From: Anaerococcus sp.
GTDB taxonomy: Bacteria; Bacillota; Clostridia; Tissierellales; Peptoniphilaceae
DNA length: 14,186 nucleotides
Reading direction: 5' to 3'
Assembly: GCF_030825785.1 (NCBI RefSeq)
Contig: NZ_JAPJPG010000039.1
Span: forward strand, 1 to 14,186
The translations under genes were made by a program, and so were the position numbers. Positions 1-5,932 of the stretch are shown piece by piece (position 1 is the first letter of the stretch; each line of letters opens with the position of its first letter). The notes below the pieces were generated by a model. It saw only the letters and a list, made by a program, of their open reading frames with translations. It had not been told where the DNA came from and made no database searches.

Positions 1-660
1 TGAAACTTTAAGACTTATTAGATTCTTTTTTACAACTTCTGCTGTATTTTTACCAATTTCTAGAGAAAACTTATTTCTTATAAATTCTACAGTCGTATCA
101 TCTATATAGTCTCCCGCCTTGTTTATATTTTTGGTACTTATAACTCCATTTAGGGAAACTACTGTTGCCTCGCTAACTCCAGCTCCTAAATTTAGCATAA
201 ATATTCCTCTTGGCTCATCAGGATTTAAATCCATCCCATAAGCCGCTGCTAAAGTCTGATCTACTAGGATAACGTCCCTACTACCTGCATGGAGGGCAGC
301 ATCTTCTACGGCTCTTGCTTGAATATCTGTGATAGAAGAAGGAACGCATATTACAACCCTTGGTTGAAGGAAGGAGAAGCCCCCGTTTACCTTCTTGAAG
401 AAATAATTGAGCAAGGCCTCAGTCAGATTAAAGTCTGTTATCACTCCATCTCTTATAGGTCTTACTATGTGGATTTTCTCGTGGGTCTTGCCTAACATAG
501 CCTTGGCCTCTTCTCCAATAGCTAAGACCTTAGTATTATTTTCATCCAAAAGCAAAAAACAAGGCTCACTTGCTATAAGCCCTTCGCCCTTCTTATATAC
601 TAAAATATTGCTTGTGCCAAGATCGATGGCAAAATCTGAAGCAATCATTCTAAAACTCAT
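1..660 (-). CDS. mreB: MreB-like actin-family protein, 3' end cut by window edge
   Basis: This gene encodes a bacterial actin homologue of the MreB/Mbl type, which normally forms ATP-dependent membrane filaments that guide side-wall peptidoglycan synthesis. The 220 visible residues run without a stop to the window edge, about two thirds of a typical MreB. The family pattern is clear: phosphate-1 motif AIDLGTSN at 11-18, RPIRDGVITDF at 67-77, VVICVPSSIT at 102-111. The start is the ATG at 660, preceded by AAGAGG, and it lies 12 bases after the radC stop. The radC-mreB order matches Bacillus subtilis, where mreC and mreD follow. Several nucleotide-site positions depart from the family. The usual EEP loop is D134-Q-T. 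The usual DIGGGTTE phosphate-2 motif is N157-L-G-A-G-V-S-E. GDE is GDY (Tyr185), and the KxEIG adenine motif is KKNLIS (Asn213). Family membership is confident. Whether it hydrolyses ATP is doubtful. Confidence 0.88.
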   Translation of the reverse strand, partial: MSFRMIASDFAIDLGTSNILVYKKGEGLIASEPCFLLLDENNTKVLAIGEEAKAMLGKTHEKIHIVRPIRDGVITDFNLTEALLNYFFKKVNGGFSFLQPRVVICVPSSITDIQARAVEDAALHAGSRDVILVDQTLAAAYGMDLNPDEPRGIFMLNLGAGVSEATVVSLNGVISTKNINKAGDYIDDTTVEFIRNKFSLEIGKNTAEVVKKNLISLKVS

Positions 661-672
661 AATCTATACCTC

Positions 673-1359
673 TTACAAATTCTCTTCTTTTTTAAAACTA
701 TAATAACTACTATTTCCTATAACTACATGGTCTAGGACTTCTATATCCAAAATATCCCCAGCCTCTACCAGCCTATCTGTGATGAGAAAGTCCTCGGTCG
801 AAGGCTTTGGATTGCCGCTAGGATGGTTGTGGACTAAAATCATTGACTTAGCACTCTTTTTGATAGCAGGCTTAAAGACTTCCCTTGGGTTTACTACAGT
901 CGAATTTAAATCTCCTATAGAAATCACTTCCTTGGCTATGATAACATTTTTGCTATCAAGTAAAATTGCATAGAAATGTTCCTTCTTTAGGTTGGAAAGT
1001 CTGGGACTCATGATATCATAGACATCCTTACTGGTCTTAATCTTTTCTATCTTCTTATCTAAGACTCTCTCGTTAATCCTCTTGCCTAACTGAAGGCCAG
1101 CCACTAGCCTAGTGGCTTTTGCTTCCTTGATTCCTCTAATACCAATTAGTTCATTTACTTCGATTTCTAGAAGCTCTTCATAGGAAAAGATCTCAAGAAT
1201 CTCCTTGGATAACTCAATTACATTCTTATCCTTAGTACCGGTAGATAAAATTATTGCCAAAAGCTCATAATCGCTAAGAGCGGCAAAGCCTTCTCTGATT
1301 AGCTTTTCTCTTGGTTTATTGTATTTTTCTAAATCTTTAAAGCTTTTTGTCTCTTTCAT
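673..1359 (-). CDS. radC: RadC family JAB/MPN-domain protein
   Basis: A full-length RadC-type protein of 228 residues. The N-terminal half carries a helix-hairpin-helix region (ELIGIRGIKEAKA around 70-82). The C-terminal half is the RadC JAB1/MPN metalloprotease-like domain with HNHPSGNPKPSTED at about 177-190. The two His and the Asp of this HxHP...D signature are the predicted zinc ligands. The family was once linked to DNA repair, but its cellular role is unsettled and no substrate is apparent here. I chose the ATG at 1359. An in-frame TTG at 1374 would add five residues, but both starts have only a weak GGA upstream. The start overlaps the end of the preceding membrane-protein gene by 23 bases, and mreB follows after 12 bases, so it is probably translated as part of that operon. 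Confidence 0.9.
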   Translation of the reverse strand: MKETKSFKDLEKYNKPREKLIREGFAALSDYELLAIILSTGTKDKNVIELSKEILEIFSYEELLEIEVNELIGIRGIKEAKATRLVAGLQLGKRINERVLDKKIEKIKTSKDVYDIMSPRLSNLKKEHFYAILLDSKNVIIAKEVISIGDLNSTVVNPREVFKPAIKKSAKSMILVHNHPSGNPKPSTEDFLITDRLVEAGDILDIEVLDHVVIGNSSYYSFKKEENL

Positions 1360-1870
1360 TTCTACTAAATCCAATCTTTTCCATATGCTTTATAAGATAA
1401 TTCGAACTAAGACCCACAAAGAATCCACTAAAAGTCCCAATAAAAACTAAAAGCGGGAAATAATAATACATCTTGATATTGTCCATAACTATAGCAGAAA
1501 CCAAAACTTGCCCAAAGTTGTGGAAGAAAGCACCGATTTCACTTACTCCTATAAAGCTTAGGCTCTTTTCGAGATATTTCATAGAAACACTCATAGAAAT
1601 ACTTGCAAGAATCGCCCCAGCTACTGAAAAAAAGAAGGAGCTAACCATACCTGTTGCCAAAAGTAAAAGGAATGATTTAAGTACTCCAATCAGAAGAGCT
1701 GACCTAAGTCCATAAAAGTACAAGCTTACTAGTAGTATTATATTTGAAAGTCCAAGTTTTGCACCTGGTATTGGAATAGGTAGGGGAATAAAATGTTCAA
1801 CTAAAGAAATCGCTAGAGCCATGGCTACAAGTAGGGCCATGGTCGTTATTTTTCTTATATCTTTGTTCAT
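1337..1870 (-). CDS. Gx transporter / heptaprenyl diphosphate synthase component I family membrane protein (EetB-like)
   Basis: A 177-residue integral membrane protein with about five hydrophobic segments and a charged C-terminal tail. The family signature PGAKLGLSNI is at 35-44 and FFHNFGQ at 115-121. Databases name this family either Gx transporter or heptaprenyl diphosphate synthase component I. The latter name is probably misleading, because no prenyl-synthase aspartate-rich motif is present. From family knowledge, it resembles EetB, an accessory protein of Gram-positive flavin-based extracellular electron transfer, and commonly pairs with a NusG-domain-II protein. That pairing is seen here: its ATG overlaps the stop of the NusG-II gene by four bases (ATGA), which suggests coupled translation, and AAGGTGG precedes the start. 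Possible roles include handling a quinone, flavin or other redox cofactor at the membrane. The exact function is unknown. Confidence 0.8.
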   Translation of the reverse strand: MNKDIRKITTMALLVAMALAISLVEHFIPLPIPIPGAKLGLSNIILLVSLYFYGLRSALLIGVLKSFLLLLATGMVSSFFFSVAGAILASISMSVSMKYLEKSLSFIGVSEIGAFFHNFGQVLVSAIVMDNIKMYYYFPLLVFIGTFSGFFVGLSSNYLIKHMEKIGFSRNERDKKL

Positions 1871-2259
1871 CTAACCACCTTATCTATCGAATCTTCTCTA
1901 CTGTTATTTGTATCGTCAGTAGAATAAATTTCCATAAACAGTCTATTAGGTAGGCAGACTATCGTCTCTCCTACATCATAAATTGGGGCCATATGAACAC
2001 AAATCTGATCGTTGCAATCAGCTTCTGATACGTAGGCCTGACCGTCTTTTATCTTAACTATGTTATAATGTCCTCCATATTCGATCCTAAACTCATCGTC
2101 CTTATCTAGGGGAACTTCCTTGATAACTTTGGAATCCAGCTCAATAACTAATATATTTCCTTTCTCTTTCGAGGTCATTTTGGAAATAGCAAAGGCAAAA
2201 GCCAAAGAAAATATCAAGAGAAAGCCGATAACATAGATATCTCCTTTTTTTATTTTCAT
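1867..2259 (-). CDS. NusG domain II-containing membrane-anchored protein (EetA-like)
   Basis: A 130-residue protein with one N-terminal membrane helix (about 8-26) and an extracytoplasmic NusG-domain-II-like region. Family landmarks are ADCNDQIC at 80-87, followed by a G-E-T-I-x-C-LPNRL stretch at 97-107. This gives three cysteines (82, 87, 102) outside the membrane. It is not a transcription factor: only the small beta-rich domain II is shared with NusG. Such proteins travel with Gx-transporter-family proteins and are found near Rnf or other flavin-based electron-transfer genes. Listeria EetA is, to my knowledge, of this type. The ATG at 2259 is preferred because GAGGTG lies just upstream, whereas a TTG at 2271 has no such site. 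It is the first gene after the rnf terminator and has its own candidate promoter. Confidence 0.82.
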   Translation of the reverse strand: MKIKKGDIYVIGFLLIFSLAFAFAISKMTSKEKGNILVIELDSKVIKEVPLDKDDEFRIEYGGHYNIVKIKDGQAYVSEADCNDQICVHMAPIYDVGETIVCLPNRLFMEIYSTDDTNNSREDSIDKVVR

Positions 2260-2276
2260 TTTACACCTCAAGAACT

Positions 2277-2306
2277 AGTTTATCATTTTTATTGGGAGAT
2301 TGTCAA
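2277..2306 (-). promoter_or_regulatory. Candidate sigma-A promoter for the NusG-II/Gx/radC/mreB operon
   Basis: Read on the minus strand, a perfect -35 TTGACA (2301-2306) is followed after 18 bases by TAAACT (2277-2282), a 4/6 match to TATAAT. It lies between the rnf terminator and the NusG-II gene. The implied start near 2270 would leave an unusually short leader of about 11 bases that just includes the GAGGTG ribosome binding site. Confidence 0.55.
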
Positions 2307-2316
2307 TTTTGGACAT

Positions 2317-2343
2317 AAGAAAACAGCGCAATTTCTCGCGCTG
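2317..2343 (-). terminator. Rho-independent terminator of the rnf operon
   Basis: On the minus strand the stem CAGCGC/GCGCTG (arms 2338-2343 and 2324-2329) with an 8-base loop is followed by TTTTCTTA. It starts 7 bases after the rnfB stop codon. Position and structure fit an intrinsic terminator closing the rnf operon. Confidence 0.85.
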
Positions 2344-2349
2344 CAAATT

Positions 2350-3153
2350 CTATTCAAAAACTTCTATACATTTGTTTGGACATTTGTCTGCTGCTTGCTT
2401 TAGAAGCTCAGAATCGAAGTCATTTCCAATCTGTTCTACTGAAAGGAAATTATCCATCTTGAATGCTTCTGGGTAGGTCTTAGCACAGATTGTACATCCT
2501 ATACAAGAGTTTTTACAATTATTTCTTGCATCCTTGCCCTTATCATGACTTGAACAAAGTACAACTTGTTTTTGGCTAAATGGAACTAGTGTTATGATAT
2601 TTTTAGGACAAGTAGCTACACACTTACCACAAGCAACACACTTGTCTCTATCTACTACAGCAACTCCGTCTTTTACGTGAATTGCATCGAACGGACAAAC
2701 TTTCTCGCATGATCCACATCCTACACAACCATAATTACAAGCTTTCTTGCCCCCGAATAGTGCTATTTGTGCTCTACAATCTTCAAGTCCTGAGTATTCG
2801 AAAAGGTCCTTAGCCGCTTCGCATGTTCCGTCACATTTTACAACTGCAACTTTTCTATCAGCTCCGCCAGCAGCTTCTACTCCCATTACCTCAGCTACAG
2901 CATCTGTTGTAGCCGCACCTCCTATAGCACAAGCATTCACAGGAGCTTCTCCATTTGCAATAGCTGCTGCAAGTCCATCACAACCTGGGAATCCACAAGC
3001 ACCACAGTTGGCACCTGGTAGGGCGTTTCTTACTTCTTGTTCTTTGACAGATTTTTCTACGTGGAATTTCTCACTTACTACACCAAGGGCAACAGCAAAG
3101 ACGAAACCTAGGATAGCGAGTACTGCTATTGGAATTATTATAGTTTCTAACAT
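2350..3153 (-). CDS. rnfB: Rnf electron transport complex subunit B, iron-sulfur protein
   Basis: RnfB accepts electrons from reduced ferredoxin and feeds them into the Rnf complex. The 267-residue protein has an N-terminal membrane helix (about 5-26), then the 4Fe-4S domain CGACGFPGC with ligands C50, C53, C58 and C75. Further cysteines follow at 107, 111, 126 and 139. A classic two-cluster ferredoxin module has C143/C146/C149/C153 and C172/C175/C178/C182. The C-terminal module has C217-IG-C220-TI-C223, but Tyr227 replaces the fourth Cys, and the second motif is reduced to KCPNKC (C258, C262). In clostridial RnfB this module normally holds two clusters, so one appears lost. The gene is last in the operon, starts 9 bases after rnfA with AGGAGGGAG upstream, and is followed by a terminator. 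Confidence 0.95.
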   Translation of the reverse strand: MLETIIIPIAVLAILGFVFAVALGVVSEKFHVEKSVKEQEVRNALPGANCGACGFPGCDGLAAAIANGEAPVNACAIGGAATTDAVAEVMGVEAAGGADRKVAVVKCDGTCEAAKDLFEYSGLEDCRAQIALFGGKKACNYGCVGCGSCEKVCPFDAIHVKDGVAVVDRDKCVACGKCVATCPKNIITLVPFSQKQVVLCSSHDKGKDARNNCKNSCIGCTICAKTYPEAFKMDNFLSVEQIGNDFDSELLKQAADKCPNKCIEVFE

Positions 3154-3162
3154 TGCTCCCTC

Positions 3163-3738
3163 CTATGCTAATCCTGCAAATCCCATAAAGGCGATAGCCA
3201 TAAGTCCTAGGGTTACTAGGGTTATTGGAACACCCTTAAAGGTTTCTGGTAATGAATTGTATTCGATTCTTTCTCTAATATAAGCTAAAATTGTAATAGC
3301 AAGTGTAAAACCAACAGCAGCCGCTAGGGCATAAACTATTGTTTCTACTAAAGTATAAGATGAGTCTATTGCCTTGATTGCTACACCTAGAACTACACAG
3401 TTTGTTGTGATTAGTGGAAGGAAGACTCCCAAGGCACCGTATAGGGCTGGCATAGATTTTTTCATTACTGTTTCTACTGCTTGTACTAAGGCTGCGATTA
3501 CTAATATGAATACAACTGTTTGTAAGAATCCGATATTTAATGGATTTAGTATGTAATATTGGATTATCCATGTGATAATTGAAGCAAGGGTTATAACAAA
3601 TATAACTGCCATTCCCATACCTCTTGCTGTCTCTACCTTGCTTGTTACACCAAGGGATGGACATATACCTAAGAATTGACCGAGTACATAGTTACTTACG
3701 AAAATAGTTGCAATAATTATTGAAAATAGATTTCCCAT
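3163..3738 (-). CDS. rnfA: Rnf electron transport complex subunit A
   Basis: A 191-residue membrane subunit with six predicted helices, homologous to RnfE and to NqrE/NqrD of the Na+-translocating NADH:quinone reductase. It forms part of the membrane channel and electron path of Rnf. Cys26 in LGICPSLG and Cys114 in TTNCVVLG match the cysteines that, from published Rnf/Nqr structures, hold a [2Fe-2S] cluster at the RnfA/RnfE interface. The start is the ATG at 3738, with AGGAG 6 bases upstream, giving the typical N-terminus MGNLFSIIIATIFVSNYVLG. An upstream in-frame extension would run into rnfE and lacks family resemblance. The gene lies 13 bases after rnfE and 9 bases before rnfB. Confidence 0.95.
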   Translation of the reverse strand: MGNLFSIIIATIFVSNYVLGQFLGICPSLGVTSKVETARGMGMAVIFVITLASIITWIIQYYILNPLNIGFLQTVVFILVIAALVQAVETVMKKSMPALYGALGVFLPLITTNCVVLGVAIKAIDSSYTLVETIVYALAAAVGFTLAITILAYIRERIEYNSLPETFKGVPITLVTLGLMAIAFMGFAGLA

Positions 3739-3751
3739 AATATCTCCTATC

Positions 3752-4399
3752 TTATTTTCTCTTCTTTGAAATAGCATTGAATGCTGCAACTAACATACCA
3801 AGAACTATAAATGATGATGCTGGTTGTTGTAAGAATCCGACTGTATATGCTTCCGGAATTATTTGAGCTCCGAAAAGTGTTCCTGCTCCTAGAAGCTCTC
3901 TAAAGAAAGCTAGAAGGGAAATTGCAAATGTGTATCCTAGTCCTTGGCCAAGTCCATCTACAATTGATGCTACTGGTCCGTGACTTGAAGCAAATCCTTC
4001 AGCACGAGCAAGAATCAAGCAGTTTACTACTATTAGTGGAATAAAGATACCCAAGGATTCATCTAGGGCTGGCATGTATGCTTTGATTGCCATTTGTACT
4101 ATTGTTACAAAGCCTGCTATGATTACGATAAAGGCTGGGATTCTTATTTCATCTGAAATGAAATTTCTTAGTAAAGATATTACCAAGTTGCTCATTACTA
4201 CTACGAATATTACTGATATTCCCATTCCTATAGCATTGATCAAGGAAGAAGATATGGCAAGAACTGAACACATACCTACTGTTTGAACGAAAACTGGGTT
4301 ATTAGCGAATATTCCTTCGATAAAGACTTTTCCTAAATTTTCTTTAGGAGCTTTCTTTTCTTTTTTATTCTCTATTGGTCTATCAATTTGATTTTCCAT
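3752..4399 (-). CDS. rnfE: Rnf electron transport complex subunit E
   Basis: A 215-residue polytopic membrane subunit, paralogous to RnfA. Core family features are NPVFVQTVGMCSVLA at about 34-48 and VNCLILARAEGFA at about 125-137. Cys44 and Cys127 are the expected partners of the RnfA cysteines in the shared [2Fe-2S] site. The first 24 residues form a lysine- and glutamate-rich cytoplasmic tail before the family's usual start, which is longer than in many RnfE proteins. A strong site (AGGAG, 6 bases from the ATG) supports this start. The region TAGGAGATATTATGG around the start is identical to the one at rnfA. The SD overlaps the stop codon of rnfG, so translation is probably linked. Confidence 0.95.
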   Translation of the reverse strand: MENQIDRPIENKKEKKAPKENLGKVFIEGIFANNPVFVQTVGMCSVLAISSSLINAIGMGISVIFVVVMSNLVISLLRNFISDEIRIPAFIVIIAGFVTIVQMAIKAYMPALDESLGIFIPLIVVNCLILARAEGFASSHGPVASIVDGLGQGLGYTFAISLLAFFRELLGAGTLFGAQIIPEAYTVGFLQQPASSFIVLGMLVAAFNAISKKRK

Positions 4400-4407
4400 A
4401 ATATCTC

Positions 4408-4953
4408 CTAATTAAGTTCACCTAGGACACTTGCTGCGTCATTGATACCTCTTAGGATTGTTCCTGTAGATATTGTCGCACCAGAGATGCCTACGATCTC
4501 ATTTTCTCCGCCGGACTCAGAAGCTTTTACTTCCCCATCCATATTTACTCCTATCATTCCTTCCTTGAAGAAGTCTTCTTCCATTTGTTTACCGAATCCT
4601 GCTGATTCTGCGTGGTTTAATGGAGCAAATCCAGTGATATTGTGATCTTTGTCACATCCTATTAGAAATTCTATGTCTCCACCGTATCCACCTGGTGATA
4701 GGATTTGGAATACATATCCGTCGCCTTCCGCTCCAGTAGCTTTGTAGATTTTTTCAAGAGTTTCTGGCTTGCCATCTACTTCTACTTCCTCATAAGAGTC
4801 AGCAGGTAGTACAACTGATAGGGATTCTTGAAGTTTCTCTTGGGCCTTAGCCTCTATGATTGGAGCTGTAGCGTTGTTTGTTAGCGCTAGGGCAAAGGCG
4901 GTAACTGATGTAATCAAGAATAATTTTAGACCTAATTTTAAACTATTATTCAT
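4408..4953 (-). CDS. rnfG: Rnf electron transport complex subunit G, covalent FMN protein
   Basis: RnfG carries a covalently bound FMN on an extracytoplasmic FMN-binding domain and relays electrons within Rnf. The 181-residue protein has an N-terminal helix (about 7-26) and a domain ending in SGATIST at 157-163. Thr160 is the predicted flavin attachment site, modified by an ApbE-type flavin transferase; no apbE is in this window. ApbE target motifs usually have an acidic residue three positions before SGAT, but here that position is Val154 (VGISGAT). The start is the ATG at 4953, with AAAGGA upstream; the protein from there has the expected helix. It overlaps the end of rnfD by 8 bases. A longer frame upstream would lie inside rnfD and gives no family-like sequence. 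Confidence 0.93.
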   Translation of the reverse strand: MNNSLKLGLKLFLITSVTAFALALTNNATAPIIEAKAQEKLQESLSVVLPADSYEEVEVDGKPETLEKIYKATGAEGDGYVFQILSPGGYGGDIEFLIGCDKDHNITGFAPLNHAESAGFGKQMEEDFFKEGMIGVNMDGEVKASESGGENEIVGISGATISTGTILRGINDAASVLGELN

Positions 4954-5923
4954 TTTCTTTTCCTTTCTTTGCCTCAACTTTACCAAAAGTCTTGGATCTT
5001 GTGTGAGCTTCAATTATAGGAACTACTAGGTTCATCAGTAGAATTGAGTATGATACACCTTCTGGATATCCACCCCATACTCTTATAATAGCTGTAAGGA
5101 TTCCTGCTCCTATAGCAAAGACATACTGACCTTTGATTGTCATTGGTGTTGTTGTATAGTCAGTTGCCATAAAGAAGGCACCGAGTAACAAACCACCTGA
5201 TAGAATATTTCTTAGAGAAGCAGCAAAGCCATCAGCTCCAAATATTCCTAATAAAACTGTCGCTGTAAGTATGTATGTTAGTGGGATTCTAACGTGAATT
5301 ACCTTTCTTACTATTAGATAGCATGCACCGATTAAGATTGCAAGGGCAGATACTTCTCCTAAACATCCAGGGATGTTTCCTAAGAATAAATCCATTGCGC
5401 TAAAGCTTGCTGGATCTGATAGAGGAGTTGCTCCTGATACCATTGATACGTCTTTTACAGTCTTAAGAGTAGCTACTCTTTGTGGTGGTACAAAGTTTGT
5501 CATTGTTTCTGACCATGAAGCCATAAGGAAAGCTCTTGCTGCAAGTGCAGGGTTTACAATGTTTTGTCCGATTCCACCAAAGAACATCTTAGCTACTATG
5601 ATTGCAAACATAGCTCCGATTACCATTTGCCATACTGGTAGGGTGAATGGAACGTTGTAGGCAAGGAGTATTCCTGTAACTACTGCTGATAAGTCTTTGA
5701 TTGATTGATTTCTCTTTGTTACTTTGTTAAATATATATTCTGATAACACGCAAGTTAATACAGACGCTAGGATAAGTATTAAGGCTCTATAGCCGAAGTA
5801 ATATACTGAGGCTATACCTGCTGGTATTAGTGCTATGATTACATCTAGCATGTCCTTTTTAACTGTACGATTGCTTCTAACATGAGGAGAAGCTGTTACC
5901 AATAGTTGTTTTGTATTTTCCAT
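4946..5923 (-). CDS. rnfD: Rnf electron transport complex subunit D, covalent FMN membrane protein
   Basis: A 325-residue polytopic membrane subunit, homologous to NqrB, with about nine or ten helices. It is believed to be central to coupling electron flow to ion translocation. The N-terminus LLVTASPHVRSNRTVKKDML is typical. GGIGQNIVNPALAARAFL lies at about 116-133, and VSGATPL at 162-168 is the covalent FMN site, with Thr166 as the predicted attachment residue. The C-terminal helical half contains ATDYTTTPMT and GYPEGVSYSILLMN, both conserved in the family. The ATG at 5923 has AGGAGGAG just upstream and lies 9 bases after the rnfC stop. The 3' end overlaps rnfG by 8 bases. The charged tail (VEAKKGKENE) is cytoplasmic. 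Confidence 0.95.
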   Translation of the reverse strand: MENTKQLLVTASPHVRSNRTVKKDMLDVIIALIPAGIASVYYFGYRALILILASVLTCVLSEYIFNKVTKRNQSIKDLSAVVTGILLAYNVPFTLPVWQMVIGAMFAIIVAKMFFGGIGQNIVNPALAARAFLMASWSETMTNFVPPQRVATLKTVKDVSMVSGATPLSDPASFSAMDLFLGNIPGCLGEVSALAILIGACYLIVRKVIHVRIPLTYILTATVLLGIFGADGFAASLRNILSGGLLLGAFFMATDYTTTPMTIKGQYVFAIGAGILTAIIRVWGGYPEGVSYSILLMNLVVPIIEAHTRSKTFGKVEAKKGKENE

Positions 5924-5932
5924 ATTCTCCTC

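Noticed and set aside
289..703. Two overlapping plus-strand open frames opposite mreB
   Set aside because: Both are shadows of the MreB coding frame, with no conserved content or credible start signals.
2473..2475. Tyr227 of RnfB as loss of a ligand for the remaining C-terminal cluster
   Set aside because: In the single-cluster ferredoxin arrangement the fourth ligand is the Cys-Pro near the end (C258), so the Tyr position is not needed for the retained cluster.
2747..3283. Long plus-strand open frame opposite rnfB/rnfA, rich in Ala, Pro and Ser
   Set aside because: It is antisense to a clear RnfB with conserved cysteine motifs, has no ribosome binding site or family resemblance, and its composition is what antisense to this gene would give.
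3275..3664. Second minus-strand open frame inside rnfA in another frame
   Set aside because: RnfA in the main frame is complete and conserved, and the alternative product is low-complexity Cys/Asn/Ser-rich sequence with no family features.
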